Shown here: in pieces, positions 34,447 to 42,785 of the stretch
How positions within the stretch are numbered: position 1 is the stretch's first letter
How the letters are laid out: the number at the start of each line of letters is the position of its first letter
NCBI GenBank assembly: GCA_964393605.1
Contig: CAYMUL010000006.1
Location: forward strand, 1 to 64,000
Length of the DNA stretch: 64,000 bases
Reading direction: 5' to 3'
Source: CAYMUL01 sp964393605
GTDB lineage: Bacteria > Bacteroidota > Ignavibacteria > Ignavibacteriales > Ignavibacteriaceae
Translations under genes and position numbers: made by a program
Notes under the pieces: generated by a model
The model's input: only the letters and a program-made list of their open reading frames with translations
Databases searched by the model: none
What the model was told of the DNA's origin: nothing

Positions 34447-35663
34447 AATTATTTTTATTACTCGCATGGAAAAATCTCTGGCGAAATAAAAAGCGAACAC
34501 TAATCGCACTTGCTTCAATTTTCTTTGCGGTTATTCTCTCTCTCCTCACCCGTTCGATGCAACACGGCAGTTATGATATGATGATTGATTCCTACACCCG
34601 CATTTATACAGGGCATGTTCGCGTGCAGGCAATTGATTTTTGGGATAAACCTTCTCTCGATAAAAGCATTCCTTACGATGAAAGATTGATTAAAAGAATT
34701 AATTCAAACCAACTTGTTGAAGCAACGAATACAAAAATCGAATCGTTCATACTTGCATCATCGGGGAACAACACGAAAGCATCTTTTCTTTATGGCATTC
34801 TCCCCGAGAATGAAAAAAAATTTTCGGAATTGCACAAAAAATTAATCCGCGGAAATTTTTTAAACGAGTCTTCACAAGGGCTTATGATTTCAGAAGGATT
34901 GGCTGAAAACTTGCATGTTGAAATCGGCGATACGATTATCCTTTACGGACAAGGGTATCACGGCATTACAGCCGCGGCGCAAATGAAAGTTGAAGGAATA
35001 ATAAAATATACTTTCCCTGAAAATAATAGCGGCACGGTTGTGATGACACTGAGCCGCGCACAGTCTTTGCTCGGAATGGAGGGAATGATTTCTTCTATTT
35101 CAATTCTTCTTCATGACGAAAAAAAATCGGCGGAAATAATTTCGCAAATAAAAAAAATTGTCAACGCCGAAACCGAAGTTAAATATTGGGAAGAATTAAT
35201 GCCGGAGTTGAAGCAATCAATCGAGTTCGATAGTGTTAGCGGAATCGTGATGCTCTTTATCCTCTACGTTGTCATCGGCTTCGGAATTTTTGGAACGATT
35301 ATGATGATGACCTTAGAAAGAATGCGCGAGTTCGGAGTTATGATTGCGCTCGGAATGAAACGAACAAAATTAATTTTAATTACAACAATTGAAACTTTTC
35401 TTCTTTCCATCGTTGGTTCATTAGCAGGAATTCTCGGTGCGTATCCGATATTGCTTTATCTCTACTATCACCCAATTCCACTAACGGGGGACGCCGCCGA
35501 AGCTATGGCTTCCTTCGGCATGGATCCAATTATTCCGTTTAGTTTGAAGTCCGGAATTTTCTTTGCTCAAATTTCGATTGTCTTTTTAATTTCACTCATC
35601 ACTGCGGTTTATCCGTTTCTTGTTATTAGAAATTTAGAACCATCAAAGACATTCAGAAAGTGA
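34443..35663 (+). CDS. FtsX/LolC-type ABC transporter permease (first)
   Basis: A 406-residue membrane protein. It starts LLAWKNLWRNKKRTLIALAS, with one N-terminal helix, then a large periplasmic MacB_PCD-like domain (about 45-265) and three C-terminal helices (FILYVVIGFGIFGTIMMMTL, then the coupling region MREFGVMIALGMKRTK). This four-helix layout belongs to the MacB/LolCE class, which moves lipids or lipoproteins out of the inner membrane without a classic channel. The start is GTG overlapping the previous stop. Works with the next permease and ATPase. Confidence 0.87.
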   Translation: MKLFLLLAWKNLWRNKKRTLIALASIFFAVILSLLTRSMQHGSYDMMIDSYTRIYTGHVRVQAIDFWDKPSLDKSIPYDERLIKRINSNQLVEATNTKIESFILASSGNNTKASFLYGILPENEKKFSELHKKLIRGNFLNESSQGLMISEGLAENLHVEIGDTIILYGQGYHGITAAAQMKVEGIIKYTFPENNSGTVVMTLSRAQSLLGMEGMISSISILLHDEKKSAEIISQIKKIVNAETEVKYWEELMPELKQSIEFDSVSGIVMLFILYVVIGFGIFGTIMMMTLERMREFGVMIALGMKRTKLILITTIETFLLSIVGSLAGILGAYPILLYLYYHPIPLTGDAAEAMASFGMDPIIPFSLKSGIFFAQISIVFLISLITAVYPFLVIRNLEPSKTFRK

Positions 35664-35667
35664 TGCG

Positions 35668-36879
35668 ATGATAACTCAATTAGCGTGGAAAAATATTTGG
35701 CGGAATAAAAGAAGAAGTTTTATCCTTATCACTGCTGCGGCTCTCGGCTTGTGGGGCGGTGTTTTCACTATCGCAATGATGAATGGAATGTGGGAAGCGA
35801 TGATTAATAATTATATTGATAGAACCACGGGACATATCCAAATTCATTCAAAAGGATTTTTGAAAGAGAAGACTTTAAATAATTATTTGCGAAATGGTGA
35901 CCAAATTATTTACAAACTCTACGATAACAAAAATATAGTTGGTGTTTCCGGTAGAGTGATTGTTGATGGACTTGTTTCATCCCCGCACGCAAGTAGCGGA
36001 ATAAAAATTGTCGGAATTAATTTTGACAATGAAAAGAAAGTAACTACTATCGGCTCGGCACTTAAAGAAGGAAAATTTTTTTCTCATTCACCGGATCAAG
36101 TTGTGCTCGGAAAAAAACTTGCAGAAATGTTGAAAGTGGAACTCCGTTCAAAGATTGTAATAAGTTTTCAGGGATTGGACGGAAGCATAATTTATGCGGC
36201 TCTGAGAGTTGTTGGTATTTTTGAAACTGAATCATCAACATCCGACAGAATGCAACTCTTTGTAAAAGAAAATGATCTTTTCAAACTACTCGATACTTCT
36301 CCTATTTATCACGAAATCGCAATTCGTGTTGTCAACGGTGAAACCGCAGATTACATACTTCCAAACTTGAAAAAAGAATTTTCCAATTATGATGTTGATA
36401 GCTGGCTTGAACTTTCACCGATGTTTAAATACGGCGAAGCAAGTTTTGATATACAGCTTTATTTTTTTATGGCGATAATATTATTCGGTTTGCTGTTCGG
36501 AATTGTGAACACGATGCTCATGTCCGTTTTAGATCGCGTGCGTGAATTCGGCGTACTCCTCGCTGTTGGAATGAAGCGGCTCAAACTTTTTCGCTTGATA
36601 ATGTTGGAGTCAATTATTCTTTCTGTGTTCGGTGCCGTTATCGGAGTTGCGCTTGGTTATATCACAATACTTATCGTTTCAATAATCGGTGTTGATCTTT
36701 CCATCTTTTCCGAAGGACTTGCGTACTACGGCATTAATACTGTGCTATATCCCGTCATGCCTTCGGAAGCTTTTTATATTATTTCAATCATGATAATTAT
36801 CACTGCGGTGTTCGCATCATTATATCCCGCTTTCAAAGCGATAAGATTACAACCCGCAGAGGCAATTAGAACTTTTTAG
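35668..36879 (+). CDS. FtsX/LolE-type ABC transporter permease (second)
   Basis: A 403-residue paralogue of the previous permease, with the same N-terminal WKNIWRNKRRSFILITAA and coupling motif VREFGVLLAVGMKRLK. It has a first helix, periplasmic domain and three C-terminal helices. Two different permeases plus one ATPase imply a LolCDE-like heterodimer rather than a MacB homodimer. The gap to the first permease is 4 bases and to the ATPase 8. Confidence 0.87.
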   Translation: MITQLAWKNIWRNKRRSFILITAAALGLWGGVFTIAMMNGMWEAMINNYIDRTTGHIQIHSKGFLKEKTLNNYLRNGDQIIYKLYDNKNIVGVSGRVIVDGLVSSPHASSGIKIVGINFDNEKKVTTIGSALKEGKFFSHSPDQVVLGKKLAEMLKVELRSKIVISFQGLDGSIIYAALRVVGIFETESSTSDRMQLFVKENDLFKLLDTSPIYHEIAIRVVNGETADYILPNLKKEFSNYDVDSWLELSPMFKYGEASFDIQLYFFMAIILFGLLFGIVNTMLMSVLDRVREFGVLLAVGMKRLKLFRLIMLESIILSVFGAVIGVALGYITILIVSIIGVDLSIFSEGLAYYGINTVLYPVMPSEAFYIISIMIIITAVFASLYPAFKAIRLQPAEAIRTF

Positions 36880-36887
36880 GATTGTTT

Positions 36888-37571
36888 ATGGAACTAATAA
36901 AAATAGAAAAACTAAAAAAAATTTATACTGAATCGGCTATCCCCGTTGAAGCCTTGAGAGGAATTGATCTTTCAATTGAAGAAGGTGAATTCACTGCAAT
37001 CGTCGGTCCTTCAGGTTCAGGGAAAACCACACTGCTGAATATGATTGGCGGGCTTGATAGACCATCCGAAGGAAAAATATTTATTTCAAATACCGACATC
37101 TCTACATTTAAAACCGATGAGATGATTGAATTTCGCTTGAAGCATATCGGTTTTGTTTTTCAAGCATACAATTTAATTCCGGTTCTCACCGCGAAGGAAA
37201 ATGTAGAGTTCATTATGCTGTTGCAAGGATTGAAAAGCGATGAAAGAACTCAACGCGCAGAAAAGCTTTTAGATGAAGTCGGATTGAAAGATAGAATGAA
37301 TGATCGCCCTTCAAAACTTTCGGGCGGGCAACAACAGCGAGTTGCAGTTGCTCGCGCGCTTGCATCCAATCCTTCTTTTGTTCTTGCAGATGAACCGACT
37401 GCAAATCTTGATTCGGCAACTGCGGAATCGTTACTCGATCTGATGCAAAAGTTGAATGAAGATTATAAAATGACTTTTGTTTTTTCTACACACGATCATA
37501 AAGTGATTAACCGTGCGCGGCGCGTGGTTACGCTCGAAGATGGACATATCAAATCAAATGAACGGAAATAA
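36888..37571 (+). CDS. LolD/MacB-type ABC transporter ATP-binding protein
   Basis: A 227-residue ABC ATPase. Walker A GPSGSGKT (40-47), Q-loop FQAYNLIPVLTAKENVEF, signature LSGGQQQRVAVARALA, Walker B FVLADEPTANLDSAT, switch His in STHDHKV. The GLDRPSEGKIFI stretch is typical of the LolD/MacB/FtsE class. A frame opens at TTG 36882, but tagg sits 7 bases before ATG 36888, which is preferred. It energises the two permeases upstream. Confidence 0.92.
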   Translation: MELIKIEKLKKIYTESAIPVEALRGIDLSIEEGEFTAIVGPSGSGKTTLLNMIGGLDRPSEGKIFISNTDISTFKTDEMIEFRLKHIGFVFQAYNLIPVLTAKENVEFIMLLQGLKSDERTQRAEKLLDEVGLKDRMNDRPSKLSGGQQQRVAVARALASNPSFVLADEPTANLDSATAESLLDLMQKLNEDYKMTFVFSTHDHKVINRARRVVTLEDGHIKSNERK

Positions 37572-37572
37572 T

Positions 37573-38745
37573 ATGAAACGATTGATTTCAATCTGCATTT
37601 TTTTTTCTTATCGATTTTTATTTGCGCAAATTGAATTCAACTATCAAGGGTACGCAAAATATATGTTGAGCAATTCGAAGTTTCCGTTAATCGAACAGCG
37701 AATCACGGATAATCTTTTCCATGTTCGGCTGAATACGAAAACATATTTCTCCGAATATTCTAAATTGGTTGTGGAAGGACGAATTAGATTATTGAACGGT
37801 GAATCTTTATCTCGAATTCCAAACTTCTCCGAGTCTTTAATTTATGATTACAATCTAATGAGTCTTCAATCCCAACTAATCAATAAAAACAAAACATGGG
37901 CGCATGCGGAGTTTGATAGATTTAATTACGATTTTCAAAAACATAAATTACAGATAACTTTGGGAAGACAACGAATCGCATGGGGAACAAGTTGGGTTTG
38001 GAATATTACCGATCTTTTTAACCCTCTCTCCGTACTTGATTTTGATTATGAAGAGAGACCGGGACAGGATGCAATTCGCATTCAATATTTTATGGATGAA
38101 TTATCTCGTTTAGATTTTGCAATCTCTCCGGCAAAACCGGGAAAAATAACTACAACGGCGGTTCAATATTCATTCAATAAAGCCGGGTATGATTTTAATT
38201 TTCTTGCAGGTGTGCGCGGGATGAAAGTGCTCGGCGGATTTTCATGGGCGGGGGATATAAGCGGTGCCGGTTTTCGCGGCGAAGTTATTGTAAATCAAAA
38301 ACCCGTATTGGAAAATATTACTCTTGATATTTACGGCGCGACGGATGATGAATTTGATAAGCTACACATGAGTTCTGTTTTATCTTTCGATTATACTTTT
38401 ACGAATTCATTTTATCTTCACACAGAATTTCTTTACAATAATTTGGGGCAAATAAGAAATGCGAAATATTTTTTAGTTGATGCGCAAACGTTAAATCTGT
38501 TAAGTCCAGCGAGATTTTCAGTGTACCAGGAATTTGCGTACAACATTTCACCACTTGTGCGCGGAACTGTTTTTGCAATTTACAATCCCGATGATAAATC
38601 AATTGCGTTGATGCCATTAGTAAGTTGGTCTGCCCTCGAAAATTTAGATCTTTCTTTTATTGCATTACTGTTCGATGGCTCGCCTACGAGTGAATTCGGC
38701 GGCTATGGAGAATCGTTTTATGCAAGGGCTAAATATTCTTTTTAA
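37573..38745 (+). CDS. Putative outer-membrane beta-barrel protein
   Basis: A 390-residue protein with a signal peptide (MKRLISICIFFSYRFLFAQ) and alternating short strands rich in Tyr, Phe and Trp, such as LGRQRIAWGTSWVWNITDLF (about residues 130-149), ending in YARAKYSF, a C-terminal Phe that fits barrel insertion. No family is firmly recognised; DUF1302-like or Wzi-like barrels look similar. The ATG at 37573 directly follows the ATPase stop and gives a clean signal peptide, so the longer in-frame start at 37513 is rejected. As the last gene of the Lol-like unit it may be the outer-membrane target or exit. Its end overlaps convergent prmA by 17 bases. Confidence 0.7.
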   Translation: MKRLISICIFFSYRFLFAQIEFNYQGYAKYMLSNSKFPLIEQRITDNLFHVRLNTKTYFSEYSKLVVEGRIRLLNGESLSRIPNFSESLIYDYNLMSLQSQLINKNKTWAHAEFDRFNYDFQKHKLQITLGRQRIAWGTSWVWNITDLFNPLSVLDFDYEERPGQDAIRIQYFMDELSRLDFAISPAKPGKITTTAVQYSFNKAGYDFNFLAGVRGMKVLGGFSWAGDISGAGFRGEVIVNQKPVLENITLDIYGATDDEFDKLHMSSVLSFDYTFTNSFYLHTEFLYNNLGQIRNAKYFLVDAQTLNLLSPARFSVYQEFAYNISPLVRGTVFAIYNPDDKSIALMPLVSWSALENLDLSFIALLFDGSPTSEFGGYGESFYARAKYSF

Positions 38746-39571
38746 AGATTAAAGAAATCCATTCGTCCATAACTTGTTTCTCCAAAAACCGGCAACCGAG
38801 TTTTTCATAATAGGAGCGGATATCGTTTTCATCCTTTATTAATAAGCCCGAAAGGATAATCACTCCGTTTAAATTACAACTCTCGATAATCTTATCGGCA
38901 ATCTCCATTAAAACATTTTTTTGGATGTTTGCTGTTATCAGATCAAAGTCTTTTTCCAAAATCTCTTCAAGAATTCCCGTGCGAATTGAAACGAAATTTT
39001 CTACCTCATTGAGCTTTGTATTTTCAATTCCGTTCTCAAAACAGATGTCGTCGTTGTCAATTGCGATAGCAGAAGCCGCGCCAAGTTTTATCGAAGCAAT
39101 TGCAAGTACGGCGGTTCCGGTCCCGACATCCAATATTTTCATTCCTTGACTTACAAATTTTTCAAGAGCGAGCAGTACAAGTTTTGTTGTTTGATGTTCG
39201 CCGGTACCGAAAGACATTTTGGGATCGATAATTAAAACGATCTGTCCCGGTTTAGCTTCATAATCTCTAAAAGTAGGTTTAATGACAATCCGATCGGAAA
39301 CGTGAATTACTTCAAGCGAGCGTTCCCATTCTTCATTCCAATTTGTTAAAGGCAATTCTTTCGCATTGATAGTAAAATTTTTTTCATTCGAAAATTGATG
39401 TAAAAAATTTTCAATTTCATGAATATTGAAATCGGAAGAATTTTGAAAATAGAGCACAATTTTTTCGTTCTCGTCAAGTAATCCGAGCGGCGCAAATTTC
39501 CACAGCGTTGCGACAATATCTTCGTTCGGGATAGAATCAAAAATTATTTCGAGCGCAAAATATGTTTTCAT
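38729..39571 (-). CDS. prmA: Ribosomal protein L11 methyltransferase
   Basis: A 280-residue AdoMet-dependent methyltransferase. The N-terminal half binds L11; the catalytic half has DPKMSFGTGEHQTTKL (about 133-148) and the AdoMet loop KILDVGTGTAVLAIAS, then DLITANIQKNVLMEI. It trimethylates ribosomal protein L11. Length matches family members (about 280-295). It converges with the barrel gene, so no shared operon. Confidence 0.93.
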   Translation of the reverse strand: MKTYFALEIIFDSIPNEDIVATLWKFAPLGLLDENEKIVLYFQNSSDFNIHEIENFLHQFSNEKNFTINAKELPLTNWNEEWERSLEVIHVSDRIVIKPTFRDYEAKPGQIVLIIDPKMSFGTGEHQTTKLVLLALEKFVSQGMKILDVGTGTAVLAIASIKLGAASAIAIDNDDICFENGIENTKLNEVENFVSIRTGILEEILEKDFDLITANIQKNVLMEIADKIIESCNLNGVIILSGLLIKDENDIRSYYEKLGCRFLEKQVMDEWISLIFKKNI

Positions 39572-39723
39572 GTATTCTCTTTTTTTTTAGTGCAAGATAA
39601 AATAAAAATCTTTGAGCAAGAATTTTTATCTCATTTTTAGCTTGAATTCAAGCGGTTATCGAGTTTTGACTTGATATGTTGGGATAAAATGTTTAATTGC
39701 AATTAATTAAAGTGTAGGGATCA

Positions 39724-41094
39724 GTGAAAACTTTTAATAATACGATAGACGAAAGGAATCAGATGGAATACAAAGCCTATCATCTCGCAAACTATAAAAC
39801 TATATCACAACTTGCGAATTTAGACGCTTCATTAATGGAAGCCATTGAAGTTGTAGGAAATGTTCTCCCATTCAAAGTAAATAATTATGTGGTTGAACAA
39901 TTGATCGATTGGAATAACGTACCGAATGACCCGATGTATGTATTAACATTTCCTCAAAAAGAGATGTTGCTTGCAGAAGATTATAACCGCATGAAATCTG
40001 CTCTTGAGTCCGGAGATAAAAATATTATTAATTCTACAGCCCACGAAATCAGAATGAAATTAAATCCTCATCCAGCCGGGCAACTCAGTTTGAATGTACC
40101 ATCTATTAATGACACTAAATTATTGGGGATGCAGCATAAGTATAGACAAACAGTATTGTTCTTTCCTTCTCAAGGACAAACTTGTCATGCTTATTGTACC
40201 TTCTGTTTTCGCTGGCCTCAATTCGTTGGAATGAACGAATATAAATTTGCAATGAGAGAAACTGAACTTTTAATAGATTATCTTAGAGCACACAAAGAAG
40301 TAACTGATTTACTATTCACAGGTGGTGATCCATTAATTATGAAAGCCAAACTACTTGCAAATTATATTCAACCAATCATTGATGCAAAAATTCCCAATTT
40401 GAAAACTATAAGAATCGGAAGTAAAGCCCTTGCGTACTGGCCTTATAAATTTACTACTGATGATGATGCAGATGAAATGTTATCTCTTTTCAAATCTATT
40501 GTTGATAGTAAAATAAATTTATCACTTATGGCACATTTCAATCATCCGGCAGAATTAAGAACGGAAGAAGTTGTAAGAGCAATCAAAAAAATTAAACAGA
40601 CGGGAACAGTCATTCGTACACAATCTCCTTTAATAAAGCATGTAAATGATGATTTTGAAGCCTGGGCGGAGATGTGGCGTTTGCAAGTTGATAATGGATG
40701 CATTCCTTATTATATGTTTTTAGCAAGAGATACCGGTGCACAACATTACTTTGCAGTACCTCTCGTTGAAGCGTGGCAGATTTTTAGAAACGCATATCAA
40801 AAGGTTAGCGGAGTTTGCCGAACTGTGAGAGGACCGAGCATGTCTTGTATTCCCGGTAAAGTTCAAATTCTTGGTGTTTCTGAAATGAATGATATGAAAG
40901 TCATTGTTATGCGGATGATTCAAGGAAGAAATCCTGATTGGGTAGCCAAACCATTCTTTGCAAAGTATGATGAAAAAGCTGTGTGGATGAATGAGTTAGT
41001 TCCGGCATTTGGTGAGAGATTTTTTTTCGAAGATGAAATGGAAGCGATGTATAACGAACATATCTATGATTCCGAAGTCGAATTATTGGAATGA
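39724..41094 (+). CDS. KamA-family radical SAM protein (aminomutase-like)
   Basis: A 456-residue radical SAM enzyme. The cluster-binding motif is CHAYCTFC (Cys154, Cys158, Cys161), as CxxxCxxC in KamA, and is followed by FRWPQF where lysine 2,3-aminomutase has an Arg-rich stretch. LFTGGDPLIM is the GGE-like SAM element with Asp for Glu. IPGKVQ (Lys379) sits where KamA has its PLP lysine. So an AdoMet- and PLP-dependent aminomutase is likely, but the substrate is uncertain. Start is GTG at 39724, supported by tagggatca; ATG 39763 is the alternative. Its 3' end faces an aminotransferase gene 21 bases away. Confidence 0.8.
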   Translation: MKTFNNTIDERNQMEYKAYHLANYKTISQLANLDASLMEAIEVVGNVLPFKVNNYVVEQLIDWNNVPNDPMYVLTFPQKEMLLAEDYNRMKSALESGDKNIINSTAHEIRMKLNPHPAGQLSLNVPSINDTKLLGMQHKYRQTVLFFPSQGQTCHAYCTFCFRWPQFVGMNEYKFAMRETELLIDYLRAHKEVTDLLFTGGDPLIMKAKLLANYIQPIIDAKIPNLKTIRIGSKALAYWPYKFTTDDDADEMLSLFKSIVDSKINLSLMAHFNHPAELRTEEVVRAIKKIKQTGTVIRTQSPLIKHVNDDFEAWAEMWRLQVDNGCIPYYMFLARDTGAQHYFAVPLVEAWQIFRNAYQKVSGVCRTVRGPSMSCIPGKVQILGVSEMNDMKVIVMRMIQGRNPDWVAKPFFAKYDEKAVWMNELVPAFGERFFFEDEMEAMYNEHIYDSEVELLE

Positions 41095-41115
41095 TTGAAC
41101 AGAAAATATTCTAAT

Positions 41116-42414
41116 TCATAAATTTTCAATCCACTTGCAAATTGCATCAGTTCCAACTACAATATTTGGAGTATAAGTTTCAAAAAACTCGTCGGGCAAA
41201 TTATTATCGATAGGGATTTGCTCGGCGGCGGCAAGAGTTTTACTTCCGTCAAAATCTACGTATGCAAGCCGTGCAGTAAATTCTTCTGATGGTCTTCCAA
41301 ACACAGCACCGGGAAGAAGTGCGGCACCGGTTTCTTCCAGCATTCTTTCCATAAGTATCTTCGAGTTATAAATACCGTGCTTAAAAAATTTATCTCGATG
41401 AATTGAAAAATCAGGGAAAAGATAAAATGCGCCATCAGGTTTTTTAACACTGATATTTTGCTCTGTTAATTTTTTTAAAATCCATTGTGAGAGGCTTGAT
41501 AGAATTCTTCTTGAATTCCACAAATAGCGTTCGATATCAATCCCCCCCTCAAAAGCTCGTACTGCGGCAAATTGGATTGGAGCGCTTGTTGCAGTAAATG
41601 TTTCACTAGATACCGCTGCCATTGCATTTAATAGCCATGTTAAACTTTGAGGAAAAGAAAAAATTCCTAATCGCCATCCGCCCGCGCCGCACCATTTGCT
41701 TAATCCACCGCTGATAATCGTTCCTTCGGGATAATAACGAGCGATAGAAATGTGATTTCCTTTATGATTTAATTCACCATAAATTTCATCGGAAAGAAGT
41801 ACAAGTTTAAATTTCTTTGCGACGGAAGCAATTTCCTTCAACTCGCTGTTCGTGTAGGAAGCACCGCTCGGATTTGACGGGTAATTGAGGATTACAATTC
41901 TCGGTCTCTCCGGATCATCTTTGCAAAGTTTTTCTAATTCAATTGCTGTCAATTTCCAATTGTCTTCGAAAGTAGTAGGAAGCCATTTTACATGCCTACC
42001 GATGATAAATGCTTGTGGCGCGTATGAAACCCAGCTCGGTGTTGGAATTACTAAGTCACCATAATAAACAAGTTGAAGCAAAAACATTAATTCTTTCGAG
42101 CCGGGACCAATTAGAATATTATCCGGCATTCTTTCAACTCCCTGCGTGCGGTTATAATATTTCGCAACAGATTTACACAACTCAGGCAAACCTTTCACAG
42201 GTAAATAATCTTTCTGATGAGCATTTGCTTTTAATTCTTCAACTACAGGTTTGGGTACAGGAAAGGGTGATTGTCCCAAGCCGAATTTATAAACCATCTT
42301 TCCGTTTTCGCGCAAACGGTTTGCAATTTCATTAATCTTTATTGTTGCAGATTGCCCTAACCCACGCACATTCAAATTCAAATTTACATTTGGAGTATTA
42401 TTATTTTTTTTCAT
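41116..42414 (-). CDS. PLP-dependent aminotransferase, class I/II
   Basis: A 432-residue fold-type I aminotransferase. The PLP lysine is Lys240 in GGLSKWCGAGGWRLG; NYPSNPSGASY (about 178-188) and LLSDEIYGEL (207-216) hold the cofactor Asn and Asp/Tyr. The N-terminus is longer than in AspC-type enzymes. The substrate cannot be read from sequence. It is convergent with the KamA-family gene, so the link between the two is positional only. An alpha-amino acid or beta-amino acid/keto acid pair is possible. Confidence 0.9.
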   Translation of the reverse strand: MKKNNNTPNVNLNLNVRGLGQSATIKINEIANRLRENGKMVYKFGLGQSPFPVPKPVVEELKANAHQKDYLPVKGLPELCKSVAKYYNRTQGVERMPDNILIGPGSKELMFLLQLVYYGDLVIPTPSWVSYAPQAFIIGRHVKWLPTTFEDNWKLTAIELEKLCKDDPERPRIVILNYPSNPSGASYTNSELKEIASVAKKFKLVLLSDEIYGELNHKGNHISIARYYPEGTIISGGLSKWCGAGGWRLGIFSFPQSLTWLLNAMAAVSSETFTATSAPIQFAAVRAFEGGIDIERYLWNSRRILSSLSQWILKKLTEQNISVKKPDGAFYLFPDFSIHRDKFFKHGIYNSKILMERMLEETGAALLPGAVFGRPSEEFTARLAYVDFDGSKTLAAAEQIPIDNNLPDEFFETYTPNIVVGTDAICKWIENL

Positions 42415-42570
42415 TTTTTTCTCTTCTAATTCTTTTGGTACAAAGCAAGTTAAAATATTTTTTCATAAAGTCAAATTAAGAGAAATTGATTTTCTTGGTT
42501 ACAAAAAATTATTAGAATAGTCAAAATACTTAGAACAACATCAGTGCGGGCAGGATTCTTTAAAAGCAAA

Positions 42571-42601
42571 CTGCCGCGGAAGAGGGCAAAAACCGCGGCA
42601 G
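42571..42601. other. Strong GC-rich hairpin in an AT-rich gap
   Basis: ctgccgcgg (42571-42579) pairs perfectly with ccgcggcag (42593-42601) around a 13-base loop. Nine G/C-dominated pairs stand out in DNA of low GC. Read on the minus strand it is followed by tttgctttt and could end transcription there; on the plus strand it lies 20 bases upstream of a strong ribosome binding site. Confidence 0.7.
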
Positions 42602-42629
42602 CTGTGTGTGCTACTATAAGGAGGGTGCT

Positions 42630-42668
42630 ATGCTAGAAACATTTTCACTTGTTTCTATCTCTATTTAA
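42630..42668 (+). CDS. Possible 12-codon leader peptide or gene remnant
   Basis: ataaggagggtgct directly precedes ATG CTA GAA and a frame reading MLETFSLVSISI before TAA. The AAGGAGG core is the full complement of the 16S 3' end, stronger than at almost any other gene here. The codons resemble real coding sequence, but nothing + strand follows it: the gap lies between two minus-strand genes (42415-42785). It may be a small peptide gene, a leader, or the start of a lost gene. The rest of the gap shows only AT-rich sequence and the terminator listed next. Confidence 0.35.
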   Translation: MLETFSLVSISI

Positions 42669-42729
42669 ACAATTATTATGCCACTTTAATTTTCTTCAAA
42701 ATAAAATGGATTTAAAGAAAAAAGAATTT

Positions 42730-42751
42730 CATTTCTCCCGCTTGGGAAATG
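42730..42751 (-). terminator. Terminator of the histidine kinase gene
   Basis: catttctccc (42730-42739) pairs with gggaaatg (42744-42751), with a small bulge. Read on the minus strand the hairpin is followed by aaattcttttttcttt, 35 bases past the kinase stop. Confidence 0.5.
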
Positions 42752-42785
42752 TATCTCACTAAAAAGAAGAAAGAGTAAATTATTG

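Noticed and set aside
37513..37572. Upstream 20-codon extension of the barrel protein
   Set aside because: It lies inside the ATPase gene and would bury the signal peptide; ATG 37573 follows the ATPase stop directly.
42571..42601. Part of an SRP, 6S or tmRNA gene
   Set aside because: The hairpin alone does not match the conserved cores of these RNAs, and the surrounding sequence is unstructured AT-rich DNA.
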